From assembly GCF_036250675.1 (NCBI RefSeq), contig NZ_CP109592.1, forward strand, positions 5,456,001-5,520,000: 64,000 nucleotides of DNA, given 5' to 3'. Each line of letters begins with the position of its first letter. Within the stretch, counting starts at the first letter, position 1. The notes beneath the pieces were generated by a model. The model did not search any database, was not told where the DNA came from, and saw nothing but the letters and a program-made list of their open reading frames with translations. A program made the translations under genes and the position numbers. The stretch is from Streptomyces sp. NBC_01689 (GTDB lineage Bacteria > Actinomycetota > Actinomycetes > Streptomycetales > Streptomycetaceae). Shown one piece after another: positions 33,505-41,792 of this stretch.

Positions 33505-34605
33505 GTGGGGATTGAGAGCGACCAGCTCGTATTCGACTATCTGAGCCGCGTCGGCGACCTGGCCCAGCAGCACCAGCTGCCCTCGGCCACCCGTATGCGG
33601 CTCGTCTCGGAGCTGCGCAACGAGATCGACCGCCGCCGGTCGAAGGCCCCCGTCGACAACCCGGCCGCCGTCCGCCGCATCCTGTCCCGGCTGGGCACCC
33701 CGGACGAGATCGTCACGTCGGCCGGTCAGGGCGGCGCGTCCCCGGCGGGCGCGGACACCCGGGCCGCCGCCGTGCCCGTCCAGCGCGACCCCGACCCGGT
33801 GCCCCGCCCGAAGGGGCTGCGCAGGGCCGTCCCGAGGCCACGGCGCACGCCCGAGGCGGACGGCGCGGAGACGGCCGCCGGCGACCGTCCCGTACCGCCC
33901 CGCCACGCCGGTGACCACGGACCGGACGACGACTCAGGCCCGTCGGACTGGTGGCGGGTGGACGGCGATCCGGTCGAACTCGGTGAGGGCGTACCGGGGT
34001 TCGTCGGCGGCGTGGAGATCCCCGGGCTGATCAAACCGCCGCCCAGGCCCCGCAAGCCCGACTCCGGCACCGGCTCCGGTCCCGGTCCCGGCACCCCCGA
34101 CGGCGACGGTGCCGCCGCGGAGACCGCACCGAAACCGGCCACATCGTGGTGGCGGCGGGCACGGACCGCGCCCGTGAAGGCGACGAGCACGCCCAAGACC
34201 GCGAAACCGGTCCCCGTCACCGAGGACGAGGGCGGTGCCCCACGGGTGCGGCGGCTCCCCCGGCTCCGTACGTGGACCAACCCCCTGCTCCTGCTCGCGG
34301 CCGTGCTGCTCGTCGCGGGTGCCGCCCTCGGCAACTGGTTCGCGCTCGGGCTCGGCTGGCTCATCGCCTACGGGTCCCGCCGGCTGAGCCCCCACGAGTC
34401 GAAGTGGGCGGTCCTCGGCATGCCCGGACTGGTGGCCGCGGCCGGCATCGTCTGGCTGTGGGGCCGTACGGACGGCCGCTGGGGTGACCCGATCGCCGAG
34501 GGGCACATGGACGAGGCGCTCGCGCAGACCTGGCCATGGGTGGTGCGGGGCGCGGCGGTCGCCTCGGCGCTGTACCTGGTGTGGCGCTCCCAGCGCCGCC
34601 GCTGA
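33505..34605 (+). CDS. HAAS-domain-like membrane protein
   Basis: 366 aa, GTG start with CGGAGGGG seven bases upstream. Residues 1-70 look like a HAAS/DUF1700-type signalling helix bundle (LVFDYLSRVGDLAQQHQLP, MRLVSELRNEIDRRR, VRRILSRLGTPDEIV). A long Pro/Gly/Asp-rich disordered region follows (70-265), then three transmembrane segments (LLLLAAVLLVAGAALGNW, ALGLGWLIAYGSRRLS, and MPGLVAAAGIVWLWG) and one near the C-terminus. HAAS domains usually accompany PadR regulators, but none is adjacent. Function is unknown; a membrane signal or scaffold role is likely. Confidence 0.75.
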   Translation: MGIESDQLVFDYLSRVGDLAQQHQLPSATRMRLVSELRNEIDRRRSKAPVDNPAAVRRILSRLGTPDEIVTSAGQGGASPAGADTRAAAVPVQRDPDPVPRPKGLRRAVPRPRRTPEADGAETAAGDRPVPPRHAGDHGPDDDSGPSDWWRVDGDPVELGEGVPGFVGGVEIPGLIKPPPRPRKPDSGTGSGPGPGTPDGDGAAAETAPKPATSWWRRARTAPVKATSTPKTAKPVPVTEDEGGAPRVRRLPRLRTWTNPLLLLAAVLLVAGAALGNWFALGLGWLIAYGSRRLSPHESKWAVLGMPGLVAAAGIVWLWGRTDGRWGDPIAEGHMDEALAQTWPWVVRGAAVASALYLVWRSQRRR

Positions 34606-34729
34606 CGGCCCCCGGCCCGGACCGGCACCGAATCCCGGGCCGGCACCGGGACCGCACTCGGGCCGCCCTTCGCCGACCGATCCGGACCACCCCGGATCGC
34701 CCGCGTGCGGTCTGGGCACAATGGGGCAC

Positions 34730-35371
34730 ATGCATAGCGCACCGATGCCCTCGCGCGGGCTGACCGTCGGCTTCGACCTCGACATGACCCTGATCGACTC
34801 CCGCCCCGGCATCCACGCCTGCTACCGGGCGCTCTCGGCCCGCACGGACACGTACATCGACTGCGACCTCGTCGTCACCCGGCTCGGACCACCGCTGGAG
34901 GACGAACTCGTCAACTGGTTCCCGGCGGACCGGGTCCCGGCCGTGGCCGACCTCTACCGCGAGCTGTATCCCGAGTACGCCGTCACCGGCACGCTCGCCA
35001 TGCCGGGGGCCCACGAGGCCGTCGAGGCGGTGCGGGCGGCGGGCGGGCGCAGCATCGTCGTCACCGCGAAGTGGGAGCCCAACGCCGCGCTGCACCTCAG
35101 GCACCTGGGGATCGCCGCGGACGCGGTCGTCGGCAACCTGTGGGCCGAGCGGAAGGCGGAGGCCCTGCGCGCGCACGGCGCGAGCGTGTACGTCGGCGAC
35201 CACACCGGCGACGTCCGCGGCGCGCGCACCGCGGACGCCTACGCGGTCGCCGTGGCCACCGGGCCGTGCGACGCGGCGGAACTGCGCGCGGCCGGCGCGG
35301 ACGTCGTCCTCACCGACCTGACGCAGTTCCCGGCGTGGCTGGGCGGCTACCGCGAGGCCGCGCCCGCCTGA
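34730..35371 (+). CDS. HAD-superfamily phosphatase (phosphoglycolate-phosphatase-like)
   Basis: 213 aa. HAD motif I is VGFDLDMTLIDSRPG with the nucleophilic Asp, motif II is SIVVTAKWEPN, motif III carries the Lys in RKAEALRAHG, and motif IV is YVGDHTGDVRGART. A helical cap lies between motifs I and II (residues ~25-80), as in Gph/PGMB enzymes. CACAAT lies seven bases before the ATG at 34730; ATG codons at 34721 and 34745 are alternatives. Its 3' end overlaps that of the convergent small membrane gene by 25 bp. Substrate is unknown. Confidence 0.88.
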   Translation: MHSAPMPSRGLTVGFDLDMTLIDSRPGIHACYRALSARTDTYIDCDLVVTRLGPPLEDELVNWFPADRVPAVADLYRELYPEYAVTGTLAMPGAHEAVEAVRAAGGRSIVVTAKWEPNAALHLRHLGIAADAVVGNLWAERKAEALRAHGASVYVGDHTGDVRGARTADAYAVAVATGPCDAAELRAAGADVVLTDLTQFPAWLGGYREAAPA

Positions 35372-35613
35372 ACCGCGCGGGCCCGCCGGCGGCCGGCCGC
35401 GACCGACCGGAACACCCCGGCTCCGGCGATCAGAAAACCGACACCCATGAGCATGCTCAAGCCGAACATGTAGCTCGGAAAGGGTTTGGTGTCGAGAAGC
35501 AGTGGGGTCACGGTGACGAGTGTGGCCACGGCACCGGCGAAGAACACGAGGGCACCGGCGCGGATCAGCCGGTCGCCGGGTTCGGCGGAATTCGTTTGGG
35601 TTTTGTCACGCAC
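35347..35613 (-). CDS. Small membrane protein with two transmembrane segments
   Basis: 88 aa, GTG start with TACCCT six bases upstream (leaderless-like). Two hydrophobic segments are seen (LIRAGALVFFAGAVATLVTV and MFGLSMLMGVGFLIAGAGVF), then an Arg-rich tail (RRRARAV) that would face the cytoplasm. No family is recognised. It overlaps the 3' end of the HAD gene by 25 bp on the opposite strand, and is divergent from the cold-shock fusion gene, with the repeat array between them. Confidence 0.7.
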   Translation of the reverse strand: MRDKTQTNSAEPGDRLIRAGALVFFAGAVATLVTVTPLLLDTKPFPSYMFGLSMLMGVGFLIAGAGVFRSVAAGRRRARAVQAGAASR

Positions 35614-35723
35614 CGGACCAGGGTAGTTCCCAGCGCGAAGGAACAGTCAGGCGACGTCTTGTCACCGGCCCCCGGACCATTAGCCTTGGTACCGGCGGGT
35701 CGGACGGCCCGCTGCGGTGCTGT

Positions 35724-35815
35724 CCGGAGCGGTTTCCCGGCGTTGCCCGGAGTTGCCGGAGCAACTTCGGGAGCAGGCGCCCGAGCAGTTTCCAGAGCGG
35801 TTCCCCGAGCAATTC
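35724..35815 (+). repeat. Degenerate 12-nt tandem repeat array in the cold-shock gene leader
   Basis: About seven 12-nt units of consensus CC(C/A/G)GAGC(A/G)(A/G)TT(C/T) occupy 35724-35815 with one 8-nt break near 35748-35755. The last three units (35780, 35792, 35804) are the best preserved: CCCGAGCAGTTT, CCAGAGCGGTTC and CCCGAGCAATTC. The array ends 26 bp before the GTG of the cold-shock-domain gene. Confidence 0.8.
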
Positions 35816-35841
35816 CCGACGAGTAAGAGGACGAGGACAGA

Positions 35842-36225
35842 GTGCCTACCGGCCAGGTCAAGTGGTTCAACAGTGAGAAGGGCTTCGGCTTTCTCTCCCG
35901 CGACGACGGCGGCGACGTCTTCGTCCATTCCTCGGTCCTGCCCGCCGGAGTCGATGCTCTCAAGCCCGGCCAGCGAGTGGAGTTCGGCGTCGTCGCCGGT
36001 CAGCGCGGTGACCAGGCGCTCTCGGTGACCATCCTGGACCCGACCCCCTCCGTCGCGGCCGCCCAGCGCCGCAAGCCGGACGAACTGGCCTCCATCGTGC
36101 AGGACCTGACGACCCTCCTGGAGAACATCACCCCGATGCTGGAGAAGGGCCGTTACCCGGAGAAGGCCTCCGGGAAGAAGATCGCGGGCCTGCTGCGGGC
36201 GGTCGCCGACCAGCTCGACGTCTGA
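35842..36225 (+). CDS. Cold-shock-domain protein with a C-terminal extension
   Basis: 127 aa, GTG start; AGAGG and GAGGAC precede it. Residues 1-66 are a cold-shock domain (GQVKWFNSEKGFGFLS with RNP1, DVFVHSSVLPAGVD with RNP2). Residues ~70-127 form a separate helical tail (KPDELASIVQDLTTLLENIT, EKGRYPEKASGKKIAGLL) absent from CspA proteins. The tail may give dimerisation or contact with another protein. Domain doubling of this kind is known in actinobacteria but the function is not. A long leader holds the 12-nt repeat array. Confidence 0.92.
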   Translation: MPTGQVKWFNSEKGFGFLSRDDGGDVFVHSSVLPAGVDALKPGQRVEFGVVAGQRGDQALSVTILDPTPSVAAAQRRKPDELASIVQDLTTLLENITPMLEKGRYPEKASGKKIAGLLRAVADQLDV

Positions 36226-36310
36226 CCGCGGCCGGGGACACGGCGAACACCCCGGTAGGGGCGTCCCCGTGCCCCGGGACGTCACGGGCGCGCGGGACCA
36301 GGGGCCCCGG

Positions 36311-37210
36311 TCAGGGGAAGTTCAGCGCGTCCGGGCCGAGGGGCGGTACCAGTCCCTCGGCCGCGGCACGCGTGAGCAGGCCGCGGACCGCCGCGTAGCC
36401 GTCCTCGCCGAGGTCGGCGGTGAACTCGTTGACGTACAGGCCGATGTGCTGGTCGGCGACGGCGGGGTCCATCTCCTGGGCGTGGGCGAGGACGTAGGGG
36501 CGGGAGGCCTCGGGGTCGTCCCAGGCGGCACGGACCGAGGTGCGGGCCGCGGCGGCGAGGCCCTCGAGGCGCTCGTGTCCCAGCGACCGTCTGGCGATGA
36601 TGGCGCCGAGCGGGATGGGCAGCCCGGTCGTCAGCTCCCAGTACTCGCCCAGGTCGGCGAGCTTGTGCAGCCCGTAGTTCTGGTACGTGAAACGGGCTTC
36701 GTGGATGACGAGTCCGGCGTCCACCTTCCCGTCCCGTACGGCGGGCATGATTTCGTGGAACGGCATCACGACGATCTCGCCCACACCGCCCGGAACCAGG
36801 TCCGCCGCCCACAGCCGGAAGAGCAGGTACGCCGTCGAGCGCTCGCTCGGCACCGCGACCGTGCGGCCCGTGAGGCTTCCCGGCCCCGCGTCCCGCCCGG
36901 ACCGCGCGGCCTCCCCGTCCGCAGGCTCCCGGGTGAGCACCAGCGGGCCGCAGCCCCGGCCCAGCGCGCCGCCGCAGGGCAGCAGCGCGTACTCGTCGAG
37001 GACGTACGGCAGCACCGCGTACGACACCTTCAGTACGTCGAACTCGCCGCGCTCGGCCATGCCGTTGGTGATGTCGATGTCCGCGAAGGTCACGTCGAGG
37101 GTGGGCGCGCCGGGGACACGGCCGTGCGCCCAGGCGTCGAAGACGAAGGTGTCGTTCGGGCAGGGCGAGTACGCGATCCGCAGGGACTCGGGCAGCTTCT
37201 CAGGGCTCAT
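36311..37210 (-). CDS. mqnD: 1,4-dihydroxy-6-naphthoate synthase (futalosine pathway)
   Basis: 299 aa. It acts late in the futalosine route to menaquinone, which Streptomyces uses in place of the MenFDHCEB route, making 1,4-dihydroxy-6-naphthoate. The family (MqnA/MqnD, periplasmic-binding-protein fold) is shown by RIAYSPCPNDTFVFDAWAHG, the VSYAVLPYVLDEYALLPCG region, and PSERSTAYLLFRLW. Start ATG overlaps the mqnB end by 11 bp, so the two are coupled, with the DUF2771 lipoprotein gene first. No other mqn gene is present here. Confidence 0.93.
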   Translation of the reverse strand: MSPEKLPESLRIAYSPCPNDTFVFDAWAHGRVPGAPTLDVTFADIDITNGMAERGEFDVLKVSYAVLPYVLDEYALLPCGGALGRGCGPLVLTREPADGEAARSGRDAGPGSLTGRTVAVPSERSTAYLLFRLWAADLVPGGVGEIVVMPFHEIMPAVRDGKVDAGLVIHEARFTYQNYGLHKLADLGEYWELTTGLPIPLGAIIARRSLGHERLEGLAAAARTSVRAAWDDPEASRPYVLAHAQEMDPAVADQHIGLYVNEFTADLGEDGYAAVRGLLTRAAAEGLVPPLGPDALNFP

Positions 37211-37913
37211 GTGGGTTCCAACTCTCCAGGACGGGCGCGAGCTTCCCGAAACCCTCGGTGAGGGCCGCGAGAGCCTCGCCGATGCGCCAGGCGGCGCGGT
37301 CGCGCGGGCCGACGGCGTTCGACACCGCGCGCAGTTCCAGGACGGGCACGCCGTGGGCGGCGGCGGCCTCGGCCACGCCGAAGCCCTCCATGGCCTCGGC
37401 GAGGGCGCCGGGGTGGCGGGCGCGCAGCGCGGCGGCGCGTCCGGCGGTGCCGGTCACGGTGGACACGGTCAGTACGGTCCCGGTGCGCGCGCCGGTGGCC
37501 GCCGCGAACTCCCTGACGAGTGCGGCCGGCGGACGGTGGGTGACGGTCCCGAAGCCGAGGTCCGTCACCGGGAGGAACCCGTCCGGGGTCTCGGCGCCCA
37601 GATCCGCGGCGGTGATCTCGTCGGCGACGACGAGGGAGCCGACGGGCGCGTCCGGCGCGAAACCGCCGCCGATCCCGGTGGAGACGACCAGGTCGTAGGG
37701 GGCTCCCGCGAGGGCGCCGGCGGTGAGCGCGGCGGCGACGGAGGCGGCGGCGAGCGCGGGGCCGACACCGGCGGCCAGCAGATCGAGGACCGGCCCGGCG
37801 GCGGGGGAGCGGCGGTGGAGGGTCACGCCCGGGAGCCGCACCTCCTGGTGCGGGCCCGCGAACGCCCCGGCCACCGCGTCCCGTTCGGCCGGGACGGCGG
37901 TGGCCACCAGCAC
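37200..37913 (-). CDS. mqnB: Futalosine hydrolase
   Basis: 237 aa from a GTG at 37913; a GTG at 37907 is an alternative, and no strong ribosome site decides between them. It is a purine nucleoside phosphorylase-like enzyme that splits futalosine into dehypoxanthine futalosine and hypoxanthine. The fold is seen in VLVATAVPAERDAVAGAFAG, VSTGIGGGFAPDAPVGSLVV, ITAADLGAETPDGFLP, and the base-binding EAMEGFGVAEAAAAHGVP. The frame sits 20 bp downstream of the DUF2771 stop and overlaps mqnD. Confidence 0.9.
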   Translation of the reverse strand: MLVATAVPAERDAVAGAFAGPHQEVRLPGVTLHRRSPAAGPVLDLLAAGVGPALAAASVAAALTAGALAGAPYDLVVSTGIGGGFAPDAPVGSLVVADEITAADLGAETPDGFLPVTDLGFGTVTHRPPAALVREFAAATGARTGTVLTVSTVTGTAGRAAALRARHPGALAEAMEGFGVAEAAAAHGVPVLELRAVSNAVGPRDRAAWRIGEALAALTEGFGKLAPVLESWNPHEP

Positions 37914-37933
37914 CTTCGGCCCAGCGGCAGCGA

Positions 37934-38419
37934 TCAGGCGTCCTTCTTGAGCTTGAACGACCACAGTCCGGTCACCGTCTTGTCGCCCTCCTTGATGGAG
38001 ACGAGCGTCGAGTTGCCGCTGGCTCCGTACTGGGCGTTGAAGAACACGCTTCCCGGGATCGTCCGGTACGTCTTCTTGCTGGCGTCGGTCAGCGGCTGAC
38101 CGTTCATCAGGATCGTCCAGCCGTTGTCCGCGATCTTCGGGTCCACGCCGAACCGCACGGTGTCGTCGGGGTCGACCTTGATGGACTTGATGTCCTTGGA
38201 CTTGAGGCACTGGGCGAGCTTCGCGCTGCTCACCGCATTGCCGTCGTTGTAGCAGTCGGTCTCGGAGCTCACCGAGCTCTTGCCGACCGTGATCGTGGCC
38301 AGCGGCGTCGGCTTGTCACAGGCGGACAGGACGAGAAGTCCGGCGGAAACGGCGCCGAGAGCGGCAACGGCGCGACGGTGATGTCCATTGGCGGCTCTGC
38401 CGCGGGGCAGGGAGGTCAT
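37934..38419 (-). CDS. DUF2771-like secreted lipoprotein
   Basis: 161 aa. The signal peptide has an Arg/His-rich N-region and ends in LVLSAC, a lipobox with Cys at about residue 34. The mature part has two further cysteines (TDCYNDG, LAQCLKSKD) that may form a disulfide, and a C-terminal GNSTLVSIKEGDKTVTG. This matches DUF2771 as I remember it, an actinobacterial family of unknown function. TAGCCT is six bases before the ATG, which looks leaderless. It is the first gene of an operon with mqnB and mqnD; the link to menaquinone is unexplained. Confidence 0.8.
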   Translation of the reverse strand: MTSLPRGRAANGHHRRAVAALGAVSAGLLVLSACDKPTPLATITVGKSSVSSETDCYNDGNAVSSAKLAQCLKSKDIKSIKVDPDDTVRFGVDPKIADNGWTILMNGQPLTDASKKTYRTIPGSVFFNAQYGASGNSTLVSIKEGDKTVTGLWSFKLKKDA

Positions 38420-38478
38420 GGCCGAAGGCTATCGGGCACGCCCACCGCTCCCCCCACGTGGGGTACGGCGTGCCGTAG

Positions 38479-39903
38479 TCATGCCACGCGTGGCCGCGCC
38501 GTGCCTCCGTGCCGGGCCGCGCCGATCAGCCCCCGGACGGTGGTGAGCCATCCGACGGCGACGATCGCGGCCGCCACCGACAGGCCCAGCGTGCCGTTGA
38601 GGGGCAGCACGATGCCGATCGCGCCGCCGAACACCCAGGCCACCTGCAGCAGTGTCTCGGAGCGGGCGAAGGCGGAGGTCCGCACGAGTTCCGGCACGTC
38701 GCGCTGGATCATGGCGTCCAGGGACAGTTTGGCGAGCGCCTGCGAGAACCCGGCGACCGCCGTGAGGCAGGCGACCAGGACGGCCCCGAAGAAGACGGCG
38801 GCGGTGATCGCGACGCCCAGCACGCACGCCACGACGGTCACGACGATGATCTCGGGGGCGCGGGATTTCAGCCAGGCCCCGACCGCGGTGCCGAGCGCGT
38901 TGCCGGCGCCGGCCGACACCCCCACGATCCCGAGCGAGACGGCCGCGCTCTCGCCGGTGAGCGGGTGCTCGCGCAGCAGGAAGGCGAGGAAGAAGATCAG
39001 GAAGCCGGAGAGGCAGCGCAGGGCCGCGTTGGCGGCGAGGGCGTGGGTGACCGCCGTCCCGACGGTGCGCAGTCCGGGACGGGGTGTCTTCTCCCCCCGG
39101 GGGCGGCGCACGTGCTCCTCGTCCGCGGCGAGCAGCGCCCGGTCCTCGCCCTTGGCGGAGTCGACCTTCGGCGGCAGGGTGAACGACAGGAACGTCCCCG
39201 CGACGAAGATCGCGAAGGCGCCGTAGAGCGGCCAGCGCGGCCCGAGGGCCTGCAGCCCCGCTCCGACGGGCGCGGCGACGCCGGTGGCGAGGAGCCCGCC
39301 GAGGGTGACCCGCGAATTGGCCTTGACCAGGGAGAATCCGGGCGGCAGCAGCCGGGGCACGACGGCGCTGCGCACCACCCCGTACGCCTTGGAGGCGACC
39401 AGCACGCCGAGGGCGGCGGGGTACAGCTCCAGGCTGCCGCTGACGACCGCGCCCGACAGCAGCAGCGCGAGCAGGGCCCGGGCGAGCATCGCGCCGGCCA
39501 TGGCGGCGCGGCGCCCGTGCGGCAGGCGGTCCAGGAGCGGGCCGATCACCGGGGCGAGGAGGGTGAAGGGCGCCATGGTGATGGCGAGGTAGAGGGCGAC
39601 GCGGCCACGGGCCTCGTCGGTGGGCACGGAGAAGAAGACGGTGGAGGCGAGCGCGATGGTGATCATGACGTCGCCGGCGCCGTTGACCGCGTGCAGCTCG
39701 ATCAGTTTGCCGAGGCCGGACTCGCCCGCCCCGTGCGCGTGGGTCGCCTTGCGGATTCCACGGGCCGTGCCGGTGAACGGGAAGTGCAGGGCACGGCCGA
39801 CCGCGCGGACGGACCCGCTCATCCGGCCCGGTCCGCCACTTCGGATGTTCCCCTTGGTCCCGCCGATTCCGGCGGCTCCGTGGGACGACCTCGCGGCTGC
39901 CAC
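38479..39903 (-). CDS. MFS transporter, unassigned substrate
   Basis: 474 aa from a GTG at 39903 that follows CACTAT by six bases; an ATG at 39822 would give 447 aa. The first ~65 residues are non-hydrophobic, then about 12 transmembrane segments follow (VMITIALASTVFFSVP, FTLLAPVIGPLLDRLPHGRR with motif-A-like text, AAIVAVGWLTTVRG at the end). A cytoplasmic central loop is charged (VDSAKGEDRALLAADEEHV). It belongs to a large Streptomyces MFS group of unknown substrate. It lies 59 bp from the DUF2771 start on the same strand. Lack of specific motifs prevents a substrate call. Confidence 0.82.
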   Translation of the reverse strand: MAAARSSHGAAGIGGTKGNIRSGGPGRMSGSVRAVGRALHFPFTGTARGIRKATHAHGAGESGLGKLIELHAVNGAGDVMITIALASTVFFSVPTDEARGRVALYLAITMAPFTLLAPVIGPLLDRLPHGRRAAMAGAMLARALLALLLSGAVVSGSLELYPAALGVLVASKAYGVVRSAVVPRLLPPGFSLVKANSRVTLGGLLATGVAAPVGAGLQALGPRWPLYGAFAIFVAGTFLSFTLPPKVDSAKGEDRALLAADEEHVRRPRGEKTPRPGLRTVGTAVTHALAANAALRCLSGFLIFFLAFLLREHPLTGESAAVSLGIVGVSAGAGNALGTAVGAWLKSRAPEIIVVTVVACVLGVAITAAVFFGAVLVACLTAVAGFSQALAKLSLDAMIQRDVPELVRTSAFARSETLLQVAWVFGGAIGIVLPLNGTLGLSVAAAIVAVGWLTTVRGLIGAARHGGTARPRVA

Positions 39904-40382
39904 TCCGCAATAGTGCCCCGAGAACGGCGTGGGTAGTGCGGTTACCGCGCGTATAGGGGCCGAGTGGGGCGGTGCGGGTGGGCGGGGTGGGCCGTGGGGA
40001 AGGGGGGCCCGTGTGCTCCCGGCCGGCCGGGAGCGGTGCGGTGGGGCCTGTTCCGGGTGGCCGGGAAGTCGGCCGGTGCGGCGGCCGGGAAAGGGGCGGA
40101 CGGTGGGAAAACGCCGTCTCCGAACGACCGCGAGGACCGGCGCGGAGTGCGGAAGCGCCCCGCCGGTGTGGGCGCAGGGCTCAGGAGAAGGTAGCGTGCG
40201 TAACGCGCCTGCGGCGGTTGTTCTCGGCCGCGCGCCTCTCGGCCATCCCGCAGAATGGATGGCGTAGGTGCGCCCGAGTGCGATCGGGCGCGGACGTCGA
40301 CGCGGCCCACCGGTCCGCTCCGTCCGCACCGCCGCCGAGGAAGGGCGCACCCGTGAGACGGCGTAGGAGAGAAGCGATACCT
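39904..40382. other. Divergent spacer with a hairpin and no gene
   Basis: 479 bp between divergent MFS and DUF3027 genes. No reliable frame is seen. A perfect 8-bp hairpin (GCGCCCGA, loop GTGCGA, TCGGGCGC) lies at 40270-40291. TAGCGT near 40193 could be a -10 box for DUF3027. GAGGAAGG near 40340 could serve an alternative upstream GTG. Confidence 0.5.
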
Positions 40383-41309
40383 GTGAGCGCAGCGACCACG
40401 CGAAGCCGCACCCCCGACCGTCTGTGCGCCGAGGCCGTCGACCTCGCGCGCGCCGCCGCCGAGGAGGCGGCCGCCCCCGGCGTCGTCGGTGAACATGTCG
40501 GGCTGGTCTCCGAGGGGGACCGTGTCGTCACGCACTTCTTCGAGTGCAAGGAGTTCGGCTACCGGGGCTGGCGCTGGGCGGTGACGGTCGCCCGTGCCTC
40601 CCGGGCGAAGATCGTGACCCTGGACGAGACGGTGCTGCTGCCCGGCGCGGACGCCCTGCTCGCGCCCGAGTGGGTGCCGTGGAGCGAGCGGCTGCGGCCC
40701 GGTGACATGGGTCCTGGCGACCTGCTGCCGACGGACGCCGAGGACCTGCGGCTCGAACCCGGTTTCTCCGGCGAGGACGAGCCCGCGCCGAACTCCGCGG
40801 TCTCGCAGGACATGGCCGAGCTGGTCGAGGCGGAGGACGCGGAGGTGACGGCGGGCAGTCCCGCGAACCTGCCGCTCGCGCCGCGCCGCGGTTCGATCGC
40901 CGCGGTGGCGGAGGAGCTCGGGCTGCGCCGGGCGCGGGTGCTCTCCCGGTACGGGCTGCATGTCGCGGCCGACCGGTGGGAGGAGTCCTACGGGCCCAAG
41001 ACGGCGATGGCGCAGGCGGCGCCCGCGTCGTGCGTCAGCTGTGGCTTCCTGAGTCCGATCGGGGGCTCGCTCGGACAGGCGTTCGGGGTCTGTGCGAATG
41101 AGTTCTCGCCGGCGGACGGGCGGGTCGTGGCGCTCTCGTACGGGTGCGGGGGGCACTCCGAGGCGGCGGTCATGCCGACGCCACCGCGGCCGGCGGCGCC
41201 GGTCGTCGACGAGACCCGGGTCGACCCCTTCCCGCTCCGCCCCGCCCCGGATTCCGGCTCGGTCCCGGTCACCCCCGACGAACCCTCGTCGGAACTGGGC
41301 CACTCGTAA
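40383..41309 (+). CDS. DUF3027 domain protein
   Basis: 308 aa from the GTG at 40383, preceded by GGAGAG; a GTG 30 bp upstream (40353) has its own ribosome-like site. The family pattern is seen in DRLCAEAVDLARAAAEEAA, VGEHVGLVSEGDRVVTHFFE, YRGWRWAVTVARA and LLPGADALLAPEWVPWSERL. A Cys motif (CVSCGFLSPIGGSLGQAFGV followed by CANEFS) suggests zinc. The protein ends in a Pro-rich tail. DUF3027 is actinobacterial and uncharacterised; expression upstream of the GHKL ATPase may be separate because 480 bp of repeats intervene. Confidence 0.88.
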   Translation: MSAATTRSRTPDRLCAEAVDLARAAAEEAAAPGVVGEHVGLVSEGDRVVTHFFECKEFGYRGWRWAVTVARASRAKIVTLDETVLLPGADALLAPEWVPWSERLRPGDMGPGDLLPTDAEDLRLEPGFSGEDEPAPNSAVSQDMAELVEAEDAEVTAGSPANLPLAPRRGSIAAVAEELGLRRARVLSRYGLHVAADRWEESYGPKTAMAQAAPASCVSCGFLSPIGGSLGQAFGVCANEFSPADGRVVALSYGCGGHSEAAVMPTPPRPAAPVVDETRVDPFPLRPAPDSGSVPVTPDEPSSELGHS

Positions 41310-41329
41310 CCCCGGCGCCCCGTCGCCGG

Positions 41330-41792
41330 GGGCTGCCGCCCCCGGACCCCCGCTTCGGCCCGAACGGCCTCGTCCTCAAACGCCGGACGGGCTGAAGACC
41401 ACCGCCCCGACCACACACTCACGCCGTCCCGCTGGGCGCCCCGCAGGGGGCGCGGGGAACTGCGCGCCCGGCCCCCACGGCCCGGCACCGCATGCACGGG
41501 CCCCGGTCCCGCCAAGGTCTCGGTACCTGCTCACGTCGCACGTTCCGCTGGGCGCCCCGCAGGGGGGCGCGGGGAACTGCGCGCCCAGCCCCCACCGCGC
41601 CGCACCGAACGCACCCGCCCGCCCGCACCCCCCGTTCCTGCCGACGTCCCGCAGGGCCCCGCACCGAACGCAACCCGCCCGCCCCCCACCCCCCGGTTCC
41701 TGCCGACGCCCCGCAGGGCCCCGCACGGTACCTTCGTGCCCGCGACCGAGCCCAGCGCTCGCGGTCGCGCGAAGCGAGAGGGAGAGTGAACC
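41330..41792. repeat. Repeat-rich spacer before the GHKL ATPase gene
   Basis: Starts with a minus-oriented copy of the CGCCGGACGGGCTG family (about 41330-41397). Two copies of a second family, GCTGGGCGCCCCGCAGGGGG followed by GGGGAACTGCGCGCC, begin at 41431 and 41547. A third direct repeat, GTTCCTGCCGAC then CCCGCAGGGCCCCGCAC, occurs near 41634 and 41697. No gene is supported in this stretch; GGGAGAG leads to the GTG at 41793. Confidence 0.82.
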
